Part shown: positions 23,530 through 30,867 of the stretch, piece after piece | Numbering within the stretch: the first letter of the stretch is position 1 | Layout of the letters: each line of letters opens with the position of its first letter | DNA from: a bacterium | GTDB taxonomy: Bacteria > Vulcanimicrobiota > Xenobia > Xenobiales > JADMJV01 | Assembly (NCBI GenBank): GCA_018266105.1 | Contig: JAFEBA010000058.1 | Location: forward strand, 1-59,333 | Direction of reading: 5' to 3' | Length of the DNA stretch: 59,333 nt | Notes under the pieces: generated by a model | Seen by the model: only the letters and a program-made list of their open reading frames with translations | What the model was told of the DNA's origin: nothing | The model's database searches: none | Position numbers and translations under genes: made by a program

Positions 23530-25005
23530 TCAGCGGGCGGCTGCTCCTGCCTCCTGATTTTCCATCAGCATGCGCTTGAGCACCTTGCCCGCCGCGCTTT
23601 TGGGCAGCGAGTCCATCACCACGTATTCTTTCGGGACCTTATACTTGGCCAGTGTCTTTTGCAGATGCTCGACCAGTTCCGCCTCGTTGTGCTCGGCCGG
23701 CTGTTTGAGCACCAGGTAGGCCCGGCCCACTTCACCCCATTTCGGATGGGGCACGCCCACCACGGCCACCTCGGCCACGTTGGGGTGAGTCAGAACCACC
23801 TCTTCAATTTCGGCCGGGAAGACGTTCTCGCCGCCAGAAATAAACATCTCCTTGCGGCGTCCGCAAATATAGTAGAAACCATCGGCGTCCCGATAGGCCA
23901 GGTCACCCGTGGCCAGCCAGCCGTCCTCCAGAACCTGGGCGGTTTCGTTCGGCTTATTCCAATAGCCGGACATGACGTGGTCTCCCCGCACATGCAACTC
24001 ACCCGCCGTGCCGACCGGGACTTCCTTGCCCTCCGAGTCGCTGAGTTTCACCTCAATGCCGGGTAAGGGCACGCCGACCGTGCCAGAACGTTTCTGCGCG
24101 TCTTCAAAACTCACCCCAAAGGTGTTGGGTCCAGCCTCGGTCAGCCCGTAGCCCTGGATAAGGGGGATTCCTTCGCCCCAGTAGGCCTCAAAGAGAGTCT
24201 TGGGACAGGGCGCTCCACCGCTAATCCACTTACGCACATGAGCCACGCGCGAGCGCGAAAAACCCGGCGCCTGGCGTAACATCTCATACATGGTGGGCAC
24301 CAGAAACACAAAGGTGCACTTCTCTTGCTCGATGATCTCCAAAGACTTGGCAGGGTCGAAGTTGCCGGGAAGCACCAGCGTGCCGCCCAGGCAAAAGAGA
24401 GGAGTGGCCACCACGTTGAGACCGCCGGTATGGAACATCGGCGTGAAGATGGGAGCGATATCCTCAGGCGAAAGGCCCCAACCGCCAATCGTGTTCCAGG
24501 CATTGGCTTGCATGGACTTGTGGGTCAGCACCGCGCCCTTGGGCACGCCCGTGGTTCCGCCTGTATAGAAGATGGCCAGGGGGGTTTCGGGGGTCACCCG
24601 GGGCAGCGCCACCGGTTCGGCCGGGACTGTCTGCAGCTCAAAGATGGAGTGAGCTTGCAGGCCTTCACCACCGGGCAATCCCGGCTCCACGAAGGTGAGC
24701 TTGGGCTGGCAGTCGGCTACGATTTTTTCCAACTCCTGCGGTGTCAGCCGCCAGTTGAGCGGCACCAGACAGGCGCCCAGCAGGCCGCAGGCCAACAACA
24801 GCTCCAGAATCTCAGGGCGATTCTGCGAGTAGACCGCTACTCGATCGCCCGCCTGCACGCCCAGCGAGGCCAGGCGATAGGCCTGAACATGCGAGCTGCG
24901 ATGCAAATCCAGGTAAGTGAAGCTGACTCCCGAAACCCGGTCGATCAGAGCGACTTTGTTGGGCCGGATATGTGCATGTGTTTCGATCCAACGGTTGACA
25001 TACAT
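23530..25005 (-). CDS. Acyl-CoA synthetase (AMP-forming)
   Basis: A 491-residue acyl-adenylate-forming ligase that activates a carboxylic acid to its CoA thioester. Motifs in order: IFYTGGTTGVPKGAVLTHKS (ATP binding), IQGYGLTEAGPN, WLATGDLAYRDADGFYY, GRRKEMFISGGENVFP, and the catalytic Lys region LPKSAAGKVLKRML near the C-terminus. Medium/long-chain fatty acid ligases of about 500 residues fit best; chain length cannot be told. I chose ATG 25005 because AGGAGG lies 7 bp upstream and similarity starts with YVNRWIETHAHIRPNK. A divergent 92-bp gap separates it from the PLP enzyme. Confidence 0.92.
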   Translation of the reverse strand: MYVNRWIETHAHIRPNKVALIDRVSGVSFTYLDLHRSSHVQAYRLASLGVQAGDRVAVYSQNRPEILELLLACGLLGACLVPLNWRLTPQELEKIVADCQPKLTFVEPGLPGGEGLQAHSIFELQTVPAEPVALPRVTPETPLAIFYTGGTTGVPKGAVLTHKSMQANAWNTIGGWGLSPEDIAPIFTPMFHTGGLNVVATPLFCLGGTLVLPGNFDPAKSLEIIEQEKCTFVFLVPTMYEMLRQAPGFSRSRVAHVRKWISGGAPCPKTLFEAYWGEGIPLIQGYGLTEAGPNTFGVSFEDAQKRSGTVGVPLPGIEVKLSDSEGKEVPVGTAGELHVRGDHVMSGYWNKPNETAQVLEDGWLATGDLAYRDADGFYYICGRRKEMFISGGENVFPAEIEEVVLTHPNVAEVAVVGVPHPKWGEVGRAYLVLKQPAEHNEAELVEHLQKTLAKYKVPKEYVVMDSLPKSAAGKVLKRMLMENQEAGAAAR

Positions 25006-25097
25006 GGGTATGTTCCTCCAGGCGTGTTGTGACTCGCCTAGAGTACGGGCTACTCGTTGCAAAGGGATTTCAGCTGGCCCAGGTGTAGGCTCAGCCT

Positions 25098-26255
25098 ATG
25101 CACCGTCTCAATACTCTGCTCATCCACGCCGGCGAACTGGAGCCCCGCCTCAGTGGCGCCGTCAGCATGCCCATCCACCAGAGCGTCAACTACGAATCCG
25201 TAGCCGACGCCGCTTATGACCGCATCACCTACATCCGCCTCAACAATACACCCAATCACGAAGTGCTGCACACCAAGTTGGCCGCGCTGGAGGGAACCGA
25301 GACCGCACTGGTGACGGCCAGCGGAATGGCGGCCATCTCGGCTGCTTTACTGGGTGTTCTCAACCAGGGCAACCACATGCTGGCCCACAACTGTCTTTAT
25401 GGGGGCACGCATTCCTTCATTACCGAAGATTTGCCAGCCTGGGGCATCAGCCACGACTTTGTGGACGCCACCCGACCCGAGACCTGGGAGTCGGCCCTTA
25501 AAGCCAATACCCGCGTCTTCTATGTGGAGAGCCTGACCAATCCGCTTTTAAGTGTGCCCGAACTGGAGGAGGTGGTGCGCTTTTGCAAGGCCCACGGCCT
25601 GCTGGCCGTGATCGACAGCACTCTGACCAGTCCGGTCAATTTCCGCCCCAACGATCTGGGCTTTGACCTGATTGTGCACAGCGCCACGAAATACTTGAAC
25701 GGCCATTCCGACATCGCGGCCGGAGTGGTCTTGGGCAACAAACCGCACATCAAAATGATTCGCCATCGTCTCAATCACCTGGGCGGTTGCCTGGACCCCA
25801 ACTCCTGCTTTCTTCTGCATCGCGGGCTGAAAACGCTGGCCTTGCGAGTGCAACGTCAGAACGAAACGGCCATGCGTCTGGCCAGCTGGCTGCAGGCCCA
25901 GCCCGGGGTGGACCGGGTTTATTACGCGGGTCTACCCGAGCATCCAGGCCACGAACGAGCAAAAAAATGGTTCTGCGGTTTCGGCGGGGTGCTGAGCTTT
26001 GAACTGCCTGGCTCCCTGACGGCCACCCAAGGCTTTGTGAACCGCTTGAGGCTGCCTCTTCAGGCCCCCAGTCTGGGCGGAGTGGAAAGCCTGGTGACGC
26101 GCCCGGCCACCACCTCCCACGCGGGCATGACGGCCGAGCAACGGGCGGCAGCGGGGATTCGTGACGGACTGGTGCGCTTCTCGGTGGGCCTGGAAGACTT
26201 TGAGGACCTCCGCCAGGACTTTGAGCAGGCTTTAAACTCCCAGCTACTTGCCTGA
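25098..26255 (+). CDS. Cys/Met-metabolism PLP enzyme (cystathionine gamma-synthase/beta-lyase family)
   Basis: A 385-residue PLP-dependent trans-sulfuration enzyme. It shows ALVTASGMAAISAALL (phosphate binding), VESLTNPLLSVPELE, the PLP aspartate in AVIDSTLTSPVN, and the Schiff-base Lys198 in HSATKYLNGHSDIAAGV. The C-terminal part contains SLGGVESLVTRPATTSHAGM, typical of the family. Cystathionine gamma-synthase, gamma-lyase, beta-lyase and O-acetylhomoserine sulfhydrylase cannot be separated by eye. It overlaps the convergent lipoprotein gene by 12 bp. Confidence 0.93.
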   Translation: MHRLNTLLIHAGELEPRLSGAVSMPIHQSVNYESVADAAYDRITYIRLNNTPNHEVLHTKLAALEGTETALVTASGMAAISAALLGVLNQGNHMLAHNCLYGGTHSFITEDLPAWGISHDFVDATRPETWESALKANTRVFYVESLTNPLLSVPELEEVVRFCKAHGLLAVIDSTLTSPVNFRPNDLGFDLIVHSATKYLNGHSDIAAGVVLGNKPHIKMIRHRLNHLGGCLDPNSCFLLHRGLKTLALRVQRQNETAMRLASWLQAQPGVDRVYYAGLPEHPGHERAKKWFCGFGGVLSFELPGSLTATQGFVNRLRLPLQAPSLGGVESLVTRPATTSHAGMTAEQRAAAGIRDGLVRFSVGLEDFEDLRQDFEQALNSQLLA

Positions 26256-27224
26256 ACCAAGCAAGCTGTGCAGCAACTGCATGGCCGACTGAACCTGAGT
26301 GCCCAGCACCCCACCGTCGCTACTGACACGCTCATAAAGAGCGTTGCCGGTGGTTTGGTAGAGCACGGCCTTGAGGCCTTCGTCGTTCATCTGGGGAGCG
26401 AAGTCCAAAGCGATCTGGGGATTGACCGAGAGCGACTCTACGTAATTGCGCACCAGGGCCGGATCATACCCGCTCTGATTCTTGAGCTGGTCTGGAGCGG
26501 CTTTGATTTTAGCCAGAGCCGCCTGAAAGCCCTGTTCGTAAGCGCTGTTTTTAAGCTGCGCCACGATCCCGCCCGGGGCCTGACCGGCGCTCTGGGCAAA
26601 GGCCTCGTCGATCTTCAAAGTCGTCTGAGCGGCCTGAGTGTAGCGCACCAGACCGGAATCTTCACCCTTGAGCTGAGCAATCGCGGTCAAGGCCTCGCGA
26701 GTGAGTTTCTGTTGGGCGGCCGGTTCGCCCTTGAAATTGAACTGGCCGGTCGCGGCTTTGGCGATTTCAGCCACTTCCTTGGCGGCCGGGTCACTGGCAT
26801 TGGCGAAGTTCTGCAAAACGGCATTGTTGTATCCGGCCTCGGCCATCTGGTAATAGCCGGTCTTGTCCTGAGCTCCACGCAACTGATCCATACGGGCGCT
26901 GTAGGTGGCGGCGGTGGATTCCTGAGGTTTTTCGTTATTGGGGGCGGGGGCTGGAGTGGGGTTGTTGCCTCCTCCGCAGCCGGCCAGACTCAGAGCCACC
27001 AAACCCAGACCAAGGCCTCCAAGCAGTTTGGCGCTCAGACCGTGTCCGCTCCGACTCAGTCGGGAACGGTCGGCCGCATCCAGGTTGGCCGGCGCCTGGG
27101 GCGCGGGAGCCTGGCCAGACAGGCTGACGCTCTCGGTGGGTCCATCTGAGGACTTAGCCGAGCGCGGCATCGGGGTCTTAAGCCTTTGCAAAGGACTGGA
27201 CTTGGCGAGACTGGAGATCATCAT
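26244..27224 (-). CDS. Predicted lipoprotein with long N-terminal leader, function unknown
   Basis: A ~326-residue protein. Residues 1-60 form a Ser/Pro/Lys-rich leader with SSPLQRLKTP and ESVSLSGQAPAP. A hydrophobic stretch and lipobox LSLAGCGGG follow, so the lipidated Cys is near residue 80, far deeper than the usual ~20. The remainder is polar, Ala/Gln-rich and mostly helical, with no recognised domain. Start at one of two tandem ATGs (27224 or 27221); an upstream extension to 27347 would cross the divergent peptidase gene. The leader resembles those of adenylate kinase and the neighbouring peptidase and P450. Sec export with such a long cytoplasmic leader would be unusual. The two divergent starts are 56 bp apart. 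Confidence 0.7.
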   Translation of the reverse strand: MMISSLAKSSPLQRLKTPMPRSAKSSDGPTESVSLSGQAPAPQAPANLDAADRSRLSRSGHGLSAKLLGGLGLGLVALSLAGCGGGNNPTPAPAPNNEKPQESTAATYSARMDQLRGAQDKTGYYQMAEAGYNNAVLQNFANASDPAAKEVAEIAKAATGQFNFKGEPAAQQKLTREALTAIAQLKGEDSGLVRYTQAAQTTLKIDEAFAQSAGQAPGGIVAQLKNSAYEQGFQAALAKIKAAPDQLKNQSGYDPALVRNYVESLSVNPQIALDFAPQMNDEGLKAVLYQTTGNALYERVSSDGGVLGTQVQSAMQLLHSLLGSGK

Positions 27225-27280
27225 AGGTGAATTCAACTGCAAGGGGCGGAAAAAAGCATGAAATCCGGAAGCCAACCAGC

Positions 27281-28267
27281 ATGTTCTCATCCATCTCAGG
27301 TCCAGGCCACTCGGCCCCGCTGCAGCGCACTCAGCCCAAAGCTCCAAAACGGGAAGCGGTGATCCAGACCGAGCAACCGCCCGAAGCTTCCCGCAAACCA
27401 GCTTCGCTGATCCATCCAGGCACCGCCCACGAATTTCGCCAGCGCCTGGAGCCGCTACTGCGCCAGCTGCCGGCCTCGCTCCTCAACGCCTTTGTGGACC
27501 AGGGTTACCAGCTGCACGTGCTGGACACCAGCGGACTGCACCCATTGACCCTTGAGGTTGGAGATTACGATCTGAGGCTGCTAGAACAGGACGAACCCGA
27601 AGTGGTGCTGTCCCCCCTGCACGATGGAGGCGCCAGCACCCAGGAAGAGCTGGAAGAATGGCTGCACTACGTCCAGGTCCTCAATCCCGAACTGGACGCG
27701 GGTGCATCGGCCGATCAAGAGATTTACCTGCCCGCCTACGGCTACTGGTTTGGACGCCGACTGTCAGTCAACACCATCGCTTTCTTGCGCGACCCCAGGG
27801 CTCTTCTAGAAGATCCACCGGCCGAGCCGGGCACGGTGGCGGGAATGGTGACTCACGGGTCGCTACCAGGGCTCTCGGTGGAAGCCAACCGCATCCTTTT
27901 TTGGGACTTTCCATTCCGCAAGAATGACCCTTTGCTAGATTGGTATGTTTACCACGAGTTGGGCCACACCACCGATTACTCTCTGGCTTTCCGCTACCCC
28001 GACCTGTGGCGCGACTGGCTTGCCCGGCTGGAGCAATGCTTCAGCCAGCCTCGGGCCTGGCTGACCAGCTATTGCGCCACCAATCCTCACGAATACTTTG
28101 CCGAGGGCTTCGCCGCCTGGGCTACCATCAGCCCCGCTCGAGGGGGCGCCATGCCCTCCTCGGCTCTGGCGGCCCAGCGTCTGGACTGCCACCGTGAAGT
28201 GCTGGCCCAAAAGGACCCGTGGCTCTACGAACTGATCGAGGAAGCGGTCGGCTGCCTTTTGGGTTAA
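27281..28267 (+). CDS. Predicted zinc metallopeptidase with HELGH motif, lethal-factor-like
   Basis: A 328-residue putative zincin. The active-site motif is VYHELGHTTDY (His225-Glu226, His229), and a second motif NPHEYFAEGFAAW lies about 45 residues later, supplying a third ligand Glu. This spacing and the EYFAEGF segment resemble the anthrax lethal factor-type (ATLF) peptidase domain. The first ~70 residues are Pro/Lys-rich and low in structure, with SAPLQRTQPKAPKR echoing the divergent lipoprotein leader. No ordinary signal peptide is visible. ATG 27281 is the preferred start; ATG 27227 is also open. The substrate is unknown. It lies 28 bp before the P450 gene on the same strand. Confidence 0.75.
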   Translation: MFSSISGPGHSAPLQRTQPKAPKREAVIQTEQPPEASRKPASLIHPGTAHEFRQRLEPLLRQLPASLLNAFVDQGYQLHVLDTSGLHPLTLEVGDYDLRLLEQDEPEVVLSPLHDGGASTQEELEEWLHYVQVLNPELDAGASADQEIYLPAYGYWFGRRLSVNTIAFLRDPRALLEDPPAEPGTVAGMVTHGSLPGLSVEANRILFWDFPFRKNDPLLDWYVYHELGHTTDYSLAFRYPDLWRDWLARLEQCFSQPRAWLTSYCATNPHEYFAEGFAAWATISPARGGAMPSSALAAQRLDCHREVLAQKDPWLYELIEEAVGCLLG

Positions 28268-28295
28268 TTTCAGGGCTGTACTCCATTGTAGTGGT

Positions 28296-29858
28296 GTGCA
28301 CATCCGTGACTCTTTTGCCCCCGTCTCCACCACGCCCCTGAAAACCCGGCGCCCCACCCCCACCGCCTCTGAACCCCAGGAGCGTGCCAGCCTGTCCGCG
28401 CTGGCCGGCCTGCAGCAATGCCCGCTGGGCCCGCAGTTGAGCGGACTGACGCGTAACCTCAGCCGCCAGAACCGGGCTCTGGGAGAGTCGAGCGCGCTGG
28501 CCGCGGGAGGAGGTCCAACCCAGGCCGGAACCACCCTCATCCAGGCCCAGATGCGCCAGGGGCTTTGCCCCTACTTGAGCCAGGCGACCCAGAACAACCC
28601 GAGCCAGGACTGGTCAGCCCTCAACCTCCTGCGCCAGGGTTTGGAGCAGGGTCAGACCGACCCGGTGGACTTCTTTCAGGGTCTGCATCAGAGCTACGGT
28701 CCCAGCCTCCAGGTAGGAGACGTGCTTTTTGAGACGCGTCGTGAAGTCGTCAACGCCATTTTGGTGGGAACTGAGAACCCGGTGGCTGAGCGCACTCATT
28801 TCAGCAAGTCCAGTTTGCAAAAGCAGGCGCTGGGCAGCGTTTACGGCGACCACACCCTTTTCCTGGAATCAGGCGAAGCCTGGCAAAGTCAGCGTAGCGC
28901 ACTACTCCCCCATTTCACGGGCCAGAGAGTCATGTCCGAGAGCAATCACCAGCACCTGCAGGAGTTGACCCACAAGCATCTGGACGCTCTACCCCAAGAT
29001 CAGCCCCTGGATCTGAACCTCAAACTCCGCTCCCTTTCATTGGATGTGGCAATCAGTCACATGTTCGGACTCTCTCTGGAGTTGCCAGAACTGGAAAAAC
29101 TGGCTGATCTCTTTCAAAGGGGTGGTCAACTCGCTCAGAACCGGCTGTTTGGCATCGAGCATCAAGACGACACCTTACAAAACCAGTTGACGGAGCTGGC
29201 CGATCGCCTGATCGCCAGTCCCTCGCCCCAGCCCACCTTGCAGAGCCTGCTGGCCGATCCCAAGGCGAGCGACAAGGAATGGCTGCGTCAGCAGGTGATC
29301 ACCCTGACCATGCTGGGCCACGAGACAACCGCCAACATGCTGACTTACAGCGTGGCCGAGCTGGTCAACCACCCCCAGCAGCTGGCCGAGTTGCGAGCCG
29401 AGTATGCAGTCACCATCGGCACGGCCAGGCCCACCCTGGATCAGACCACGGCCCTAAAAGCCACTCGCAACGCCATTAAAGAAACCATCCGCGAGCACGC
29501 CCCCAACTACCTTCTAAGCCGCGAAGCCCTGCACGACATCCAGTTGGGTGACACTCTGATCAAGGCCGGCACCCAGGTGCTGATGTCAGTCCAGGACACC
29601 AATCGGCTGCCCGACAACGATTGGAACCCCGACCGTGAGGGAGCCAAGATGTTCTCCTTCGGTGGCGGCGCCCGAGTCTGCCTGGGTCAGGTACTGGCCC
29701 GTCTTGAGGCGTCGGTGGTTCTGTCTCAACTCATGACGCGATTCGAGCTACGACCCACATTTGAAACCTCTCTGGATCCCCAATCGGACTTCTCCAGCCG
29801 TCCAGCTGATGCCCACTACACCTTACACAGAACTAACATTGGCCCCACACCCGCCTGA
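28296..29858 (+). CDS. Cytochrome P450 with N-terminal extension
   Basis: A 520-residue haem monooxygenase. Signatures are the I-helix oxygen-binding TMLGHETTANML, the K-helix ETIR in KETIREHAPNY, and the haem-ligand loop FSFGGGARVCLGQ with Cys462. No transmembrane anchor is visible, so the protein should be soluble. Family members are usually about 400-460 residues; here ~95 residues precede the catalytic core. They begin MHIRDSFAPVSTTPLKTRRP and include ERASLSAL, similar in style to leaders on nearby genes. GTG 28296 is the start. No ferredoxin or reductase partner is encoded beside it. The substrate is unknown. Confidence 0.93.
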   Translation: MHIRDSFAPVSTTPLKTRRPTPTASEPQERASLSALAGLQQCPLGPQLSGLTRNLSRQNRALGESSALAAGGGPTQAGTTLIQAQMRQGLCPYLSQATQNNPSQDWSALNLLRQGLEQGQTDPVDFFQGLHQSYGPSLQVGDVLFETRREVVNAILVGTENPVAERTHFSKSSLQKQALGSVYGDHTLFLESGEAWQSQRSALLPHFTGQRVMSESNHQHLQELTHKHLDALPQDQPLDLNLKLRSLSLDVAISHMFGLSLELPELEKLADLFQRGGQLAQNRLFGIEHQDDTLQNQLTELADRLIASPSPQPTLQSLLADPKASDKEWLRQQVITLTMLGHETTANMLTYSVAELVNHPQQLAELRAEYAVTIGTARPTLDQTTALKATRNAIKETIREHAPNYLLSREALHDIQLGDTLIKAGTQVLMSVQDTNRLPDNDWNPDREGAKMFSFGGGARVCLGQVLARLEASVVLSQLMTRFELRPTFETSLDPQSDFSSRPADAHYTLHRTNIGPTPA

Positions 29859-29884
29859 CGGAGGCGGAATATGGTGCCAGCACA

Positions 29885-30142
29885 ATGTCATACCTATCAA
29901 CCATCGATGAACTTTCCAATCCCTGGCTTTGCCAACAAGTTTTGACCGATCATCTCTCCATTCAACTGCCCCAACTCTTGGGCAACCAGGCCCTGGCCGA
30001 AGCCCTCGAGAGCCAGTGGCTGCAGGTGGTCGGAATCCATCAGGCCCGGGCCTGCTCGGCTTCCGGAACCCTGAAACTCACCTACGATCTGCGCCGTTTT
30101 AACCGCCAGCAACTGAAGGCACGGGTAGCCAGGCCGGCGTAG
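29885..30142 (+). CDS. Small protein, possibly HMA-like fold without metal-binding cysteines
   Basis: An 85-residue protein without a clear family. The second half, from about residue 45, reads WLQVVGIHQARACSASGTLK then LTYDLRRFNRQQLKAR. This recalls the beta-alpha-beta pattern of HMA_2-type small proteins (turn, strand, YD, then helix), but the CxxC metal motif is absent. GGAGGCGG lies 14 bp or more upstream of the ATG, a loose spacing. It sits between the P450 and the PhoB-like regulator (8 bp apart), so it may be co-transcribed with the phosphate genes. Confidence 0.5.
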   Translation: MSYLSTIDELSNPWLCQQVLTDHLSIQLPQLLGNQALAEALESQWLQVVGIHQARACSASGTLKLTYDLRRFNRQQLKARVARPA

Positions 30143-30150
30143 TCTGCCAG

Positions 30151-30867
30151 GTGAGTTCCGCTCCTCGCATCCTGATCATCGACGACGAGAAAAATATCGT
30201 CGAAGCCTTGCGCTACAATCTTGACCGGGAAGGCTTCGAAACTCTTTTCAGCCTGGATGGCCTGGAAGGTCTTGAGCTGGCCCGCAGCCAGCTGCCCGAT
30301 CTGATCATCTCGGACTGGATGCTGCCGGGACTGACCGGCCTGGAACTCTGCCGACGCCTCTCCACTCTGGAGGAAACCCGACACATTCCCATCATTTTAC
30401 TGACGGTCCGCTCGGATGAGACGGACAAGGTCTTAGGCCTGGAAATGGGCGCCCACGATTACGTGACCAAGCCCTTTTCCACCCGCGAAATGGTAGCTCG
30501 CGTCAAGGCTGCCCTGCGCCGCCAGGAAGCTCTGACCGCGCGCCAGGCCCCCCCGCCCGAGTCGGAGATGTTCCAGCTGGGAGCGCTCAAAGTGGACTGG
30601 GCACGCCACCGCGCCTTTCTGGACGAACAACCACTGGAGCTGACCTCCAAAGAATTCAACCTTCTCAAGGCTCTGGCCGAGGCCCGGGGCCGCGTCCTGA
30701 GCCGTGAACAACTCTTGGACCTGGCCTGGGACTATGAACAGGCCAGCAACATCAACACCCGCACAGTCGATTTGCACGTCAGCCAGCTGCGCCGCAAACT
30801 AGGCCCCGTGTCACGCCGGCTGGTCACGGTCAAGAACGCGGGCTACCGCCTGGACCAGGATGCCTGA
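30151..30867 (+). CDS. phoB: PhoB-like response regulator
   Basis: A 238-residue OmpR/PhoB-family DNA-binding regulator. The receiver has Asp11-Asp12, phosphoacceptor Asp55 in LIISDWMLPGLTGLELC, and Lys in DYVTKPFSTREMVARV. The winged-helix domain has ELTSKEFNLLKALAEARG, NTRTVDLHVSQLRRKL and a terminal VKNAGYRLD. The pattern is closest to PhoB, and the adjacent kinase has PhoR and PhoU features, so control of phosphate genes is likely. GTG 30151 gives a normal N-terminus. Its last 8 bp overlap the kinase gene, indicating coupled translation. Confidence 0.88.
   Translation: MSSAPRILIIDDEKNIVEALRYNLDREGFETLFSLDGLEGLELARSQLPDLIISDWMLPGLTGLELCRRLSTLEETRHIPIILLTVRSDETDKVLGLEMGAHDYVTKPFSTREMVARVKAALRRQEALTARQAPPPESEMFQLGALKVDWARHRAFLDEQPLELTSKEFNLLKALAEARGRVLSREQLLDLAWDYEQASNINTRTVDLHVSQLRRKLGPVSRRLVTVKNAGYRLDQDA

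Noticed and set aside
26200..29900. Mobile-element origin for the lipoprotein-peptidase-P450 patch
   Set aside because: No transposase, integrase, flanking repeats or tRNA site was found, and base composition is like that of its neighbours.
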